A DNA stretch of 64,000 bases from Ecdyonurus torrentis (Eukaryota; Arthropoda; Insecta; Ephemeroptera; Heptageniidae). The stretch spans positions 25,204,050 through 25,268,049 of the forward strand of contig OX439135.1 in the NCBI GenBank assembly GCA_949318235.1. Direction: 5' to 3'. Positions 1 to 12,844 of this stretch are shown here, piece after piece (positions within the stretch are counted from its first letter, which is position 1; each line of letters begins with the position of its first letter). The notes under the pieces are model-generated. The model searched no databases. It worked only from the letters and a program-made list of their open reading frames with translations, and had not been told where the DNA came from. The translations under genes were made by a program, and so were the position numbers.

Positions 1-239
1 TGACGAGGCGAGGGGTTAAAAAAGATAAAATAGAAGCAGCGATTTTTAAAATGTGACCTTTTTCCCACGCTTCAACGTGAACATGAGTGTGTACGATACA
101 TGGTGATGAGTTTTCATCAAAATTTATGATAACAAATAAAAATGTATGAAATAATACATAGATTGATATATTCTTAGTTATCGGAAATAGTTATTGGAAT
201 ATGGACAATGTATAATTTTTTTATCACTTTTTTTTTTCT

Positions 240-290
240 ATAAGGGAGTAGGGGACCGATGTCGGCCATTACACTCAAACTTTTCTCGTC

Positions 291-322
<32 letters not shown>

Positions 323-587
323 CAAATTTTGCACAATGATACTTCAGCTTGAAACAATTTCAAATTTATAACAATAACACCATATGCAAATTAATTTTAT
401 ACGATTTTTTGAAATTTAAAGCCCATAAGGCCCAATGTTAATTTCAATAATTTTTTTCTTTTTTTTCGGAACGGTCAAACATCATGAAATTTTTATCACT
501 GCCCTTAGCTACACAATAACACCAAATTTAGACCCAAAACACTTCCTAGTTTTTTTTTATAAGGTCGGTACCCTACTACCTTAATAC
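240..587. mobile_element. MITE family E, copy 1
   Basis: Short inverted-repeat element bounded by TAAGGGAGTAGGG on the left and CCCTACTACCTTAA on the right. Homologous copies lie at 35017, 47082 and 61583. The interior has the shared phrases AAGCCCATAAGGCCCAATGTT-like and CTTTTCTCGTC. A poly-A run at about 291-319 interrupts it. No coding potential. Confidence 0.75.
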
Positions 588-1015
588 AAAAATAATTTTA
601 TTTTATTATATTATTAACAAATGTTTATTAAAATATGTATCGATCTTTTTCAACCATAATGGATAAATATATATTACCATATTTTATATGGTTTTACTAT
701 AGTTTTTTTTTATTATTATTTTTTTTTTTTTATGTAAAAGAAGGCTATTTTTTCAGATAGAAAAACAATCAGGAATATAAAAACAAAATGACCTGTCAGT
801 GTCACAATATGAATGATTAAGTAGGGGCTTCATCAAAGAAATAAATGCAATAAAAAAAAATTAGGGGTGGGGGACAGCTTTTAAATAGATAAAAATGACA
901 GTTTTTAAAATATTTTATTTATTTCTATTTTATTTTCGTGTATTTATAGAAATATATCATGATTGAAAAACTAATTTGAATACAGAATAAATAAATAAGT
1001 ATGTAAGTAAGTAAA

Positions 1016-1109
<94 letters not shown>

Positions 1110-1801
1110 TAAGTACGAAACATTATACACAAAATTAACTTTGAATGGTAAATTTTTACAAAATATATTAAACATTTCCATCGCTCTCTATTTTTTTACA
1201 AGTAATTTCTATATGAAGGCAAAGAAAAGTAAATATTTGAACACACATCTAAATAACGAACTCACATAATTCACTTTATAATCAACTAGAATCAACAAAT
1301 GTTACAGACAAAAAATATCATAATATTATACTTTTACACTAGCTGTAATTTTTAACAAAAATGACTGCAATTTAGAAAAGAAAATAGCTCAATTTTCATC
1401 AAATTATGGTCATAAATTTCTTTTATACACACAAAATCAAATACATAAGTGTAAAAGATAACTTTATTTTTTAACTTTTCATAATGTATTATTTTACATT
1501 TTGTACTTAAAAATTTAGAATTTAAAATTTTTTTCTTCTTTTTTTTTTAAGTTTGAAAAAAATAATAATAATAACAGTTAAATATTTATAAAACTGCAAT
1601 TTGCATGTATATTTAGTCCATTTTACTTGATACGATAAAAAGATTAAAGTTTTGTTATATATATCACAATTTATGTTTTTAAGAACACACATTTTAATGA
1701 TTTTTAAATGCAGATTAGATTAGATTAGATTAAAAAAAAAAAAAAAAAAAAAAAAAACGTTGCTGAGAAATCGTAAAGATTTTCAGGATTTATTAGACTT
1801 T
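588..1801. other. AT-rich intergenic stretch
   Basis: Apart from the TAAG array annotated separately and poly-A at about 1732-1757, I see only very AT-rich sequence with no supported gene or recognised repeat. AGATT is repeated four times just before the poly-A run. Confidence 0.5.
993..1114. repeat. (TAAG)n tetranucleotide microsatellite
   Basis: About 120 bp of AAGT/TAAG repeats, nearly perfect after about 1004. The Leu-Leu-Thr-Tyr reading on the minus strand is a by-product of the repeat and not a protein. Confidence 0.95.
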
Positions 1802-2124
1802 TACCATAGCTATAGATCACAAGAAACAGCATGATGATTGATGATTCATGAGCTATTTAATGATTAAACATAAAAATGGGATCTCCAAAACTGATGACAA
1901 TTTTTACCATTGTGTGGCCCCCCCACAAGATAGCTTGAATATACTGCAAAGCATGCTATTTGCGTGACAATTCCAGTTTTTTGACGTCAGAAACAGGCAA
2001 AAATTAGTATAAAAATGTTGTGCGGGTTGCATAAATCGTAATTGTATAATCCCGCTACAGTTGGGTGGGCATCAAGTATTTTGTAATGTAAATGCTTAAA
2101 TTTTCTTGTGGTCTATTCTTTTAA
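1802..2124. mobile_element. MITE family A, copy 1 (diverged)
   Basis: It carries the family A landmarks in order: AACTGATGACAATTTTTACC, TGACGTCAGAAACA, TTGTGCGGGTTGCATAAATCG, ACAGTTGGGT, and the terminal GGTCTATTCTTTTAA. Left end is diverged (CCATAGCTATAGATCAC). About 320 bp, no ORF. Confidence 0.8.
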
Positions 2125-2301
2125 ATGACGTAAAGTTCTTAGATAAATCAATCAAATTCTCCAATTTTTAAATTCAACTTAAAGCATTTTATATATTTTG
2201 ATATTAGTATATTTAAAGCATACAATTTATTTTAATTTACAATAAAATAAATAAATACTTCTAAATTACCCGATCAAAAAAAAATTCCATTATTTTATTA
2301 A

Positions 2302-2336
<35 letters not shown>

Positions 2337-2642
2337 ATGCAAAAAATTGTACTTATACAAATTCATGTCAACTTTTATTAAAATTACGTTTATCACGATT
2401 TATTTGATATTTGCTTCAGAAATGTGTGTTTTTTAAACGACGTATTTTATTTCCAATGTAACTATTACAAATAATAAGTTTTCTATTTGATAAATGAACA
2501 TTACGAATGATCTATTACTGTACTTTTATATGTAGGTACAAAGATAACATTCAAAGAGAAATCTACATTTTTTTTTCTCCCTCAAAATCTTAACGTATAA
2601 GGTCAGATACATTTTAAGTTCATTATACTTGAAACAAAATTA

Positions 2643-2683
<41 letters not shown>

Positions 2684-2981
2684 GGTAATTTTTTTTATTA
2701 CATTAAAAAGTAGTTGTATATAAATTTACGCGGTAGTGTCACGCCCAGTACAATTTTTTTAAATAAGGATTTTTCTGATCATCTGATCTCTATAGTAAAA
2801 ATTTAATAAAGTTGCAGAGATAAATTATACTTTTTATTGTTGGTCACTTACTTTTTAACATAAGTACTTTTTTTTTTTTTTTTTTTTTTTTAAGCCTTTC
2901 ACATACATTTGACGTACAGTACATGTACAGTTAATGTACGTAGTACGTACACTAAAATGCAGTTTGCCGTCATATAAATGC
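2125..2981. other. AT-rich intergenic stretch with poly-A tracts
   Basis: Long A tracts at about 2306-2333 and 2644-2680 and a T tract at about 2870-2891. A small cluster of GTAC palindromes (CGTACAGTACATGTACAG) lies at 2912-2950. Otherwise nothing recognisable. Confidence 0.5.
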
Positions 2982-3083
2982 TGTTCGTATAAGCCCTGTT
3001 CTCTTGCACCAAAAAATGCGCATTCCATTTGAATAACCATAGGCGATCGTCATTTTTGGTGCAGGGAACAGGGTTTACGAACA
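2982..3083. mobile_element. Small fold-back MITE (family K)
   Basis: About 35-bp imperfect inverted repeats, left TGTTCGTATAAGCCCTG and right CAGGGTTTACGAACA, both continuing into a TTGCACCAAAAA / TTTTTGGTGCA arm. The loop is about 30 nt. A single copy in this window; superfamily not assigned. Confidence 0.7.
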
Positions 3084-3148
3084 ACACTATAGTTAGAAAA
3101 ATGTATTGTATCAAATGTTTTAAAAAATAAAGAAATAAAGAATTAAAG

Positions 3149-3320
3149 TTTTTTTTTTTTTTTTTATTAACGCACAATTTTACAAAACCCAACCAAGGCA
3201 TAGACTTTTCGGTTGGTTCATTATATTTTTACATAATGTCTTGATTATTAAATTACTTCTAAATTATTCATGAATTTAGTTTATATTTCTAAACAAATAA
3301 AAAGTATTAACACAAAAACA
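3149..3320 (-). mobile_element. LINE 3'-end fragment (minus strand)
   Basis: On the minus strand this reads hairpin (3189-3216; CCAACC stem base pairing with GGTTGG), a short spacer, then an A-tail (3149-3165 as T on plus). The same arrangement ends the LINE fragments at 7.0 and 23.8 kb and the full LINE at 12.5-16.9 kb. The right boundary is estimated from similarity to the copy at 23.75-23.91 kb. Confidence 0.65.
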
Positions 3321-3393
3321 CGCAAAGTTATTTTCAAATTAAAGTATTTGTGATGTTGCAAATAGCTAAAATACAAGAAATCACACCAATTTT

Positions 3394-3425
<32 letters not shown>

Positions 3426-3685
3426 CAGCGTTGCATAATCCTTTTTCTCAGCAATTTTTTAGCCATTTAGACTAAAAAAAATAGTTTAATAGCAAATCTC
3501 AACGTATTTTAGGCTAATGAAATAAAACTTTAATTCAGGAGTGCTGTAAAAATATTATGGCAAACGTACCACGGTGTGAAATCTGTTTTATAGCAAAAAA
3601 CTAAAAGGATTAATATGTTGATAATATTGTACATATAAATAACAATATTTTTAATTAAAAACAAATTCTTTAATCAAGTAGGCGT

Positions 3686-5789
<2,104 letters not shown>

Positions 5790-5857
<68 letters not shown>
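5790..5857. repeat. (AT)n microsatellite, right flank
   Basis: About 68 bp of TA dinucleotides continuing the array interrupted at 3854. Confidence 0.95.
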
Positions 5858-5860
<3 letters not shown>

Positions 5861-6072
5861 AATTTTCTCATAATCAAGAAGAGAAAATGAAGTTATTTTC
5901 AAACAATGATATTCAACTTAATTCACGCCTTATAAAACATAAAATCATATTTTCTTTGAATGAAATATTGTGTTAATAAAATTTATAAAATAAACAAAAT
6001 ATATAAAAACAATTAATGTCAGCAGAATTTCTTAGAGAAATAAATTATAGAAAACATTTACATAAAAACCAA

Positions 6073-6103
<31 letters not shown>

Positions 6104-6634
6104 GACATAACTTGAGAACATAAATAAATATTTCTGATTTGTGGCGCGTGCCTCTATACAAACTTTTATATATTTTTTAAATATTGAACAATATATTAAG
6201 GTCAAAATATAGTTGCAATAACATAGAAAAGTGACCTTTATTGATGCTCCAAAGGTAAAAATGATAAATTATGACTGATCGTGAACTATTACAAAGTTTT
6301 GTCATGCACATCTTATCTAAATATAACAATTTTTATAATAATCATGGAGTTCCTTATTTAAATCAAATACAAATTTGTCTCGTTTAGATCACAAAAAACG
6401 ATAATTTTTATATTAGGCGATTTATTAAAGATAAAAAATAATACTTAATGGAAAAAAATATTAATCAAAACTTTGAAAAAGTCATTTTTACGATATAAAA
6501 ATAAAATGAAATATCGCCTTGATTAAAAAGAACAGCAGAATAAAAAAAATCATGGGTAAAAAAAAAAAATTATTCATAATTTTTAATATTAATTAATATT
6601 ATGCATAATATAGAAACATGATACATATTATGAT
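5858..6634. other. AT-rich intergenic stretch
   Basis: A T tract at about 6077-6103, otherwise unique AT-rich sequence with no gene or repeat that I can support. Confidence 0.5.
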
Positions 6635-7023
6635 AAATTAATGAAAAAAGGTAATAAATTCGATAATGACATTGATTATTTTAAACATTTTGGTATTTTA
6701 CCTATTGAAGACACTAAAAAATGGTTATTTATATGGGAGAATTACTTTGAAAACAGTCATAGTGAACCAAGAGTGCATGTATGTATAATACCAGAGTTAC
6801 TGAAACTAATCCCGCATGTTTGTACCTAAAATTTTAAATAGATTTACAGAAAGATCACGAAATTATTTACTGCCTAGTTTATGGAATCAAATTCCCTCAA
6901 ATTTAAAAACTTTGCATTCTAAAACACAGGTAATTTTTTTTTAAATGTTTATGTTTGAAATCATTTGAACCGACCGATAAGGCTATCTATGCCTTGGTTG
7001 GAGTATGTACCTTGTGGAAATTA

Positions 7024-7057
<34 letters not shown>
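6635..7057 (+). pseudogene. 5'-truncated, frameshifted LINE ORF2 3' end with hairpin and A-tail
   Basis: The reading from 6641 (MKKGNKFDNDIDYFKHFGIL) matches residues about 871-890 of the intact LINE ORF2 (MKQGDKFGYNDNVFKYWNIL). After a frame change near 6824 the similarity continues (PKILNRFTERSRNYLLPSLW versus PKYVNRFGERTHKIILPKLW) to about 6930. Then come a 3' hairpin (6970-7001) and an A-tail (7025-7057). It is a dead, 5'-truncated copy from a related subfamily rather than a copy of the 12.5-kb element itself. Confidence 0.88.
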
Positions 7058-7061
<4 letters not shown>

Positions 7062-7142
7062 TCGTCAGTAAAAATAAATTGTATAACAAGTTGCTACGAA
7101 CCAATAAAGCCGAAACCTATATTTATAATTGATTAATGACTA

Positions 7143-7360
7143 GGGACCGGATTATCATATGCAAATGTCTGCTTGCGCCTGCAAGTTTGGTTGCTCCTCG
7201 TACCGCACAACAATTTACTAAATATTTATAAATTTTGGTACGTAGGTAAATTACAGGTAGATAGGAAATATTTTCAAATTGATAAAAAGTTGTGCAGCAG
7301 GAAAAATAACTGCTGTTTTTGCAGGCGCAAGCAGACATTTGCAACTGAAAATCCGGTCCC
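7143..7360. mobile_element. MITE with GGGACCGGATT ends and TA target duplication
   Basis: Inverted repeats of about 42 bp, left GGGACCGGATTATCATATGC and right complement GGGACCGGATTTTCAGTTGC, both continuing AAATGTCTGCTTGCGCC. Flanked on each side by TA (7141-7142, 7361-7362). Size 218 bp. This arrangement fits a Tc1/mariner-type target but no transposase is present. The left arm contains a perfect POU octamer, ATGCAAAT (7159-7166). Confidence 0.85.
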
Positions 7361-7632
7361 TATTACTGACTGCAGTACTAAAATTTTAAGGGTTGTATTC
7401 AGATGGCTTGTATTACAAAACACAAGATAAAATCTTAAAGATGTAGCAATAAATGTGGAAGGATCAATTGCAATTTTTTACCATTGTATGTTTAGGTGTG
7501 TCCGTCTTGCCAAAAAAAAAGTAGAAGACAGATGATGTGCTCGAGTAATGAGGTCATATTTGAGAAGATATTGATCACTTTTCGTGATTTTATTTCGTTA
7601 CGAGTGACTCACTATATAAGTGAACTAAAATA

Positions 7633-8735
7633 TAAATATTTAGAGCAATTTCATAATCAGTTTTATTTATAATGACAAATCTGACGATAATCTCTTAGAA
7701 AATGTAAAAATATAAAAAGAAGTAAGTAGAAATATGTAATTACTTTATTGGAATTGAAACACTGCATTAAAATATTAATTTATATAAAATGTTGCAATTT
7801 TAATTTTTATTATTATTACTGCTTTGAAGAGCTCTCTATGGTTGTTTTTGTTTCGGAATCTTAATTGATTTGATTTAAAATTATAAAGAATTGTGCTCTA
7901 ATGCAATAACAATATAATGATGAAAAAATCAAAATCAATAGTCTTGCAGTTAGATGTAAAAAGATTTTATTACGTTCTATGTTATAAGATATAAGATATA
8001 AATATTAATAATAGTTCAATGGAGATTATATAGAGAGCGATGAAACATATTTTTAATGGAGGTTATCGGTTTAAAAAAATACTTAAAAAGACTATGGCCT
8101 AAAACACGTAAGTGGAGTAATTTTCTGAAAAATCGCAACAACAACAACCAAAAAAAAAACTTGTTTTTCCCCATAAGCGTAATGTTAAATTAGAGGACCC
8201 TTAGCTTTCCCCGCGTCTCTCCGCGCGCAAAACCGATAATCTCCATTGATTTAATACTCTTAAAAGTATGTCTATATAGTCTACACCTAAACATAAATAT
8301 TTAGAGCAATTTCATAATCAGTTTTATTTATAATGACAAATTTGACGATAATCTCTTATAAAATGTAAAAATATAAAAACAAAAAAAAGGAAGTATAAAT
8401 ATGTAAATAATTTATTGGAATTGAAACGCTGCATTAAAAAATTAATTAATCAATAAAATGTCGTGATTTTAATTTTATTATTATCAGTATTCTTACTGCT
8501 TCGACTTCGACGGTCTCAATATTGATTTAAATTGATTTGATTTAAAATTATGAAAAAAGTGTGCTCTAATACAATTACAATATAATGCTGGGAAAAAACA
8601 AACAAACAAAAACCCATCAAAATTATTGCTTTTGCAGTTAGATGTAAAAATTTTAGTAATAGTATAAAATTCAATGCAGTTTATGGAGTGATGAAACATA
8701 ATTTTAATTGGTTTAATACTCTTAAAAGTATGTCT
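7633..8735. repeat. Direct duplication of an about 430-bp segment
   Basis: Unit 1 (about 7633-8285, including an inserted MITE) and unit 2 (about 8290-8735) share long near-identical stretches in the same order. Examples are AAATATTTAGAGCAATTTCA, ACGATAATCTCTTA, TTTATTGGAATTGAAAC and TTTAATACTCTTAAAAGTAT. They are non-coding. The family I MITE at 8055-8247 is present only in unit 1, so it inserted after duplication or was never in unit 2. Confidence 0.8.
8055..8247. mobile_element. MITE family I, copy 1
   Basis: Terminal inverted repeats AATGGAGGTTATCGGTTT and AAACCGATAATCTCCATT. The interior shares CCCCATAAGCGTAATGTTAA with the copies at 48659 and 60640. GC-rich patch CCCCGCGTCTCTCCGCGCGC near the right end. 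Confidence 0.85.
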
Positions 8736-8820
8736 TTATTCTGTAGTATCCTTCATTTAGTTTTTTTAGTTTTAGTAAAATAATTTGAAAAAAAAGTTTT
8801 AAAAAAATGGCCCTGCAACT

Positions 8821-9126
8821 ATATAGGGTGACATGACGTCATTCTGAGTGCTTTTCGATGCTCTTCTTGAGCAATGAATAACATTGCTCAGCATAGGACA
8901 AACGTAGTTTTTGGCTATTTTCTTTGGACAATTAGCTATTTTTTGGTCATTATTATTTTTCTTGCATACTTGAGATACTAATTCAACCTGTTAACAGCAT
9001 CAATGATCTCAAAAATATTGCGAAGTATTTTTAAACTGGCAAAATGTGCCATTTTCCTATACTGGCTAATGTTATTTAGTACTCACTTATGACGTCGACT
9101 TTAACATGAATGAAACCAACCTATAG
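8821..9126. mobile_element. MITE family D, copy 1
   Basis: Starts ATATAGGGTGACATGACGTC and ends ATGAAACCAACCTATAGG. The interior landmarks are TTGCTCAGCATAGGACAAAC, TAATTCAACCTGTTAACAGC, AACTGGCAAAATGTGCCATT and GACGTCGACTTTAACATG. About 306 bp, no ORF. Confidence 0.9.
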
Positions 9127-9261
9127 GATATGTAGGAAATTAAAGTAAACAAATCTTTTGCAGTTCGTCTCACCAATAAACTTCATTTACTACGATTGTA
9201 AACCATAGTTCAGTGTTGTAAACATTATTTCTTATATGATAATAAAGAAAATAAATTCAAC

Positions 9262-9310
<49 letters not shown>

Positions 9311-10386
9311 CACTAAAATAATTATTCATTATAAAAAAGTTGCAATTTCAAATTAATTACAAAAATCGCAATAAAAGAACAAGTAATAAACAAGGCAATA
9401 ATCACGAAACAATTAAAATGCATTAAAACGAATAAAAAGTTTTGAAAAAAAAAAAAAAAAAAAAAAAAGCTTTTATAAACGAACATGAATATAAGCATTA
9501 TTACAATGTCATGCACAAGCTTATTACAATTCGTGTTTGGAATATCAAGTGCATTTCCTCCTTTACAATGCAGCAGGTCAGATAATGTAAAATATTTATG
9601 CAAATTACTATGCGATAGTAAAGTGAATTATTAACATAATATAACATTTTTATCAGCAATCATTTGAATTTTAAATTAGATCAAAATGATCTAATTATTT
9701 TAATTTTTAATGCAACAATTAAATTTTTGCGTGAAGAAAGTTGTGTGTACGGTATATACTAAGAAGTATGGAAATAGTTGTGGACTTTTACTAATAGGAT
9801 AACTTATTTTTTCTTATTGTATGCGGATTTTATTGAATATAAAGTTTTGCATTACTACAGCAAAGTATATAATTAAATAATTTATCATTTATATAAATTA
9901 TATTTAAATATATATATAAATTTGAGTTTTATTTATTAGCGTTCTTTGCACATTTCTTCAAGAGTAAAATATATTGAATTAAATTTTTTTTTTTGGTAAA
10001 TACGTATAGAAATAATTGAATACATGTTTTGAAATATAACAATTTAAAAATGAATATCTACATATTATCAAGGTTTATAAACTGACATTGTTATAGATTT
10101 CGAGTATATGTACTCAAGATGGTATCAAAGTATACAGTAAAGTTTTTATCTTGCATACGAATCCTTATCATTTTTAATGTTTTTCATTCAGTAGTAAGAA
10201 ATACGATGAGTTTACTGTACCGCAACGAAATGAAAAACCTGCACAACTATAGACTCAAAAGCATCACTAAAATTGTAGGTTATTCATTTCATTTCGGTAC
10301 ATAATGATCAACAATGTACATACTTATATTGTAATGTATTTTTCAAATAAAACCCATTTTATTAAAAAATAAAATTACTTTGTGCA
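9127..10386. other. AT-rich intergenic stretch with (CT)n at 9261-9311
   Basis: Contains a 50-bp CT microsatellite and an A tract near 9445. A 61-codon open frame at 10119-10304 has no recognisable similarity and no splice context, so I do not call it. Confidence 0.5.
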
Positions 10387-10514
10387 TATGAAACACTAAT
10401 TCAACCTGTTATAGCAACATCAATACTCTCAAAAAAATTGCTAAGTATTTTTTAACTGGCAAAATATGTCATTTTCCTATACTATGAATGAAACCCGAAT
10501 GAAACCAACCTATA
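10387..10514. mobile_element. MITE family D, copy 2 (fragment)
   Basis: Right-half fragment only: ACACTAATTCAACCTGTTA, AACTGGCAAAATATGTCATT and a terminal ATGAAACCAACCTATAG. Confidence 0.75.
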
Positions 10515-11619
10515 GTGAAACAAGCATAGTAGTTTCAATTCAACATCACCATACATTCCAGAAAAATATTATATATAGAAACTAATTTAAAATAATAAGT
10601 AAAATTACTGCGCCTGATTTAAATTCAATTTTTATAAATAAAAGTAAAAATATTTATAAATTATTATTATACTAAAAAATATTGAAATATTATTATTATT
10701 ACAACAAATTATTTTTATAAATTGTTAAAAAAAAAAAAATTTACATAAATTTTATAAAACTTAATATAATTTTAAAACCAATTTTATTAAATGTAAATGA
10801 ACTTTCAAAATTATAATAATTTTATTTAGACTTTTTTTTTCTTCTTCTTCTCTTTACTTTATAAAAATACAATTTAAAACTTGGTAATATTAGTAATAAA
10901 AATATATACTTTGAAATGCACTATTATAAAACATCGCTATATAAAATAAAATGGAAATATTATTGTGTTTGTATAAGATATAAGTTTGTAATAATATGCA
11001 GGCAGCTATAAAAACAAAAAGCCTAAACATTGCATGATCCATCACTTCTTGTTCTCTGGAGTAAATTTGATTTTTATCATACATCAATCTGATCAATAAC
11101 AAAACTCAATTTCAAAGTCCGTGATGCGCGTGATGCGACATTTTGTAGGGGGGCGTGGTAAGAGATATTGGCTGCAAATCGGTAGCATATAATTTCACGG
11201 AAGAAGAAAAGAATTATTTAAATTAAAATATTATTAGCATTTTAGAAAAATTTATATATTCAGATAATATTATTGAATACGTTTTCAATACTTTTCAATG
11301 AATTTTTTAACTTTTTATTTCTTTTTATATAATTATTGTAAAATTATTTAAAAACTCGGTTTATTATTTCATATTCTAAAATAGGACAATGTGTTGAATT
11401 GATTGATATGAAAAATTCTAATTTTTTAGTTCATTAATTATTTTTGAAACTAGAAAAAATGACGTCAACTTCTGCATGTGGGCATAGGAAAAAGTTACGG
11501 ACCGTGACGTAATTTCGAGACTTTAAAAAATTAATTTAAAATACGTAATAAACTCAAAATTTAGAAATTTGCATATATCTATCGATTTAGGACAATGTTT
11601 TCTTTTAGAATATCAAATA
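10515..11619. other. AT-rich intergenic stretch
   Basis: No gene or well-supported repeat. A relatively GC-rich spot with GGGGGGCGTGG lies at about 11149. Perfect TGACGTCA at 11460 and a CRE-like GTGACGTAA at 11504 sit just upstream of the next family D fragment and may be remains of its outer part. Confidence 0.45.
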
Positions 11620-11826
11620 AAATTAGAAAATTAGCTATTTTTTGCTTATCAATTTTTTTTCATGCATACTTGAGGTATTTTATTCAACCTGTTAACAGCT
11701 TCAATGCTTTCCAAAATATTGCGAAGTATCTTTAAACTGGCAAAATGTGCCATTTTCCTATACCGGCCAATGTTATTTAGTACTCACTTATGGCGTCGAC
11801 TTTAACATAAATGAAACCACCCTATA
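11620..11826. mobile_element. MITE family D, copy 3 (left part diverged)
   Basis: Family D landmarks: TTCAACCTGTTAACAGC, AACTGGCAAAATGTGCCATT, TATGGCGTCGACTTTAACAT and the terminal GAAACCACCCTATA. The outer left end is not recognisable. Confidence 0.8.
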
Positions 11827-12240
11827 CAGAAAAACAACAAAACACCTTGAAATCTAAAAACAAAATAATAATAAAAAAAAACTATATACATTATGTAGTT
11901 CAATATAAAAAAAACAAAGACTTAATAATTTTAGAAAATTAAAGTAAAAAACTAAATTAGCATTATTCTTCGACTTTTAAAAAAACTTTTCATTTCACTT
12001 GTACGTACATAACAATGACGTAAATGTGTTTTGTTAAAGTCATAAAAATGTAATTAACAATTTCTAAGAAATGAGATGCCTTAAAGTAAACAAACTTTAA
12101 ATTGCAGGTCACAATTTTTTGTTATGTAGTTTCTGAAATTAACGTTAAAATAAAAAGTAAAAATATTTAATAAGTTTATTTACGAAATAATTTTAGCAAA
12201 AAAAATAATATTATTTTTACTGTCACATTTTCTCACCTTT

Positions 12241-12281
<41 letters not shown>

Positions 12282-12540
12282 TCTATGCATTCCCTCTAAA
12301 TGTAAGTCAACTATTAACAATCCATCGACTGGTTCTTCTGGTTTAAAATGATCAATGAATTCATAAATACGAAATTAATTCATATATTTAAACGATTACT
12401 TAAAAATAATATTTCAATATAGCAAGTGTTCAATGTAGCACAAATTATAGAATTCATTTTTTCTGTTTGAATCCATGTCTTAATTTTAATATACAGCACT
12501 GAAAATATAAACATTAAAAATAAAACCGATAGTAATATAT
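11827..12540. other. AT-rich intergenic stretch with (CT)n at 12246-12278
   Basis: Flank of the full-length LINE. Nothing else recognised. Confidence 0.5.
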
Positions 12541-12605
12541 TTTTTTTTTTTTTTTTTTTTTTTTTATTTAAAATTCTTCGTTACATTTTGATATACATTT
12601 TTCGT

Positions 12606-12640
12606 CCAGCCAAGATCCTCACTTGGATCTTGTCGGCTGG
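12606..12640 (-). promoter_or_regulatory. 3'-terminal RNA hairpin of the LINE
   Basis: Minus strand reads CCAGCC, GA, then CAAGATCC, a loop AAGTGA, GGATCTTG and GGCTGG-compatible base. This gives a two-part stem, with the outer CCAGC pairing GCTGG and the inner CAAGATCC pairing GGATCTTG. It sits about 40 nt before the A-tail. Such 3' structures are known to be the reverse-transcriptase recognition site in several LINE lineages; that role here is inferred. Confidence 0.75.
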
Positions 12641-12844
12641 TTCGAATATCAATAAAATAATTATACAGTTTTTTTTAGTATTTAAATAATATAATATATT
12701 TAATAATGTAAGTGTACCACATTATTTTCTAATACTACGATATATCATTACCACATTCTGTATTATGATTTTTAAATAAAATAATATTTTTCTTTATATA
12801 TAAATAAAATAAACCTTTTAAAATAATTATTTAATTTTCTTTAC

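Noticed and set aside
957..1181. 74-codon Leu/Thr/Tyr-repeat open frame
   Set aside because: It is the translation of the TAAG microsatellite and has no unique coding sequence.
10119..10304. 61-codon open frame
   Set aside because: No similarity, no splice context, ordinary AT-rich surroundings.
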